The translations under genes were made by a program, and so were the position numbers. From Triglochin maritima (taxonomy: Eukaryota; Streptophyta; Magnoliopsida; Alismatales; Juncaginaceae), in contig OY821771.1 of NCBI GenBank assembly GCA_963682175.1, positions 13,949,001-14,013,000 on the forward strand: 64,000 nt of DNA, in the 5' to 3' direction. Below are positions 63,541 to 64,000 of the stretch, one piece after another; positions within the stretch are counted from its first letter, which is position 1; the number at the start of each line of letters is the position of its first letter. Below the pieces are notes generated by a model. It saw nothing but the letters and a program-made list of their open reading frames with translations, made no database searches and was not told the origin of the DNA.

Positions 63541-64000
63541 TTAGGATGAAATTTCGAGGACTTATTCCGGAGTCACGCCTCTTCTTGCACGACGTTGGAG
63601 TTGTGCTTCGCTGAAGTTGTTGGCCACCCGGTCACCGGAGGGGAGAGGGTGGTTTCGTGGGGGAGGAGGGAGAAAGGTTAGGAGACTGCCAGAGAGGGAT
63701 GGGTTTTGTTTCAAGCAACCATGAGAAAAGGAAAGACTTGAATGCAAAATAATGCACCATCATTACTTGCCAAAATCCTTCAAATTCAAATGTTTGCAAA
63801 TAAACAAAGATCATCCCTTGCTGACTAGGATGTCACGTCATCCTCCTTAGTCCAGTCAACCCTACACGCCCGAACCTAAGCAAGTGTCAAATTTAACAAC
63901 CAATAAGCCCCGATCGACCCGAATGAGTGAATCGGTTGCAAACCTGCCTGATCAGTCACACCTACTTACGATTCGATTTTACTCGCCTAAAAAGTAAACT
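63541..64000. other. Unassigned sequence at the window end
   Basis: No gene seen. It may be the remainder of the retrotransposon to the left; the only frames are short and without motifs. Confidence 0.35.

Noticed and set aside
1..64000. tRNA or rRNA genes
   Set aside because: Sequences complementary to tRNA ends occur only as retrotransposon primer sites; no complete cloverleaf or rRNA segment was seen by eye.

Overview
This window is nuclear DNA of a flowering plant. Genes have spliced GT-AG introns, a P-type pentatricopeptide repeat (PPR) gene is present, LTR retrotransposons use plant-type tRNA-iMet and tRNA-Asp primer sites, and CACTA, hAT and Mutator-type DNA transposons are nested in one another. 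I cannot name the species. The very GC-rich first exon of the PPR gene beside an AT-rich intergenic background is a weak hint only.

Three host genes look intact: a four-exon gene for cytosolic 60S acidic ribosomal protein P1 (6629-8232, +), a one-exon gene for an 86-residue plant protein of unknown function (24117-24377, +), and a two-exon PPR gene resembling Arabidopsis At1g05600 (58339-60696, +). A fourth host-derived sequence, the N-terminal part of a BAHD acyltransferase (36966-37396, +), is broken and is cut off by a retrotransposon.

Layout. 1-5640: a Copia LTR sitting in the gag of a minus-strand Tat/Athila-type Gypsy element (LTR 2847-4047), then a minus-strand Copia LTR remnant. 5816-9751: the P1 gene between two small hAT-type elements with 8-bp target duplications. 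12600-19387: a CACTA transposase relic abutting a deleted SIRE-type Copia element that itself holds a solo Gypsy LTR. 19448-22592: pieces of another Copia element and a truncated autonomous hAT. 24-25 kb: the small gene. 25.2-28.2 kb: LTR-like, palindrome-rich DNA. 28239-36839: a complete Gypsy-type element with two nearly identical LTRs but only gag and protease (TR-GAG type). 37397-43478: a complete Copia element with 5-bp target duplication CAATC. 45070-55285: a Mutator-like element with long inverted ends, split by a 9.1-kb minus-strand Copia element (46065-55152, target duplication GTGTG). 56916-57180: a third hAT-type MITE. 58.3-60.7 kb: the PPR gene. 61986 to about 63540: a diverged SIRE-type LTR split by an unidentified insert.

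The host genes are independent housekeeping or organellar functions and do not form a pathway. Most of the rest is layered transposon history. The observations most worth following are the gag-protease-only Gypsy element with an abnormal 26-bp flanking duplication, a Copia element whose primer-site position is a perfect fold-back to its own LTR, and short palindromes recurring at equivalent places in several otherwise different LTR families.
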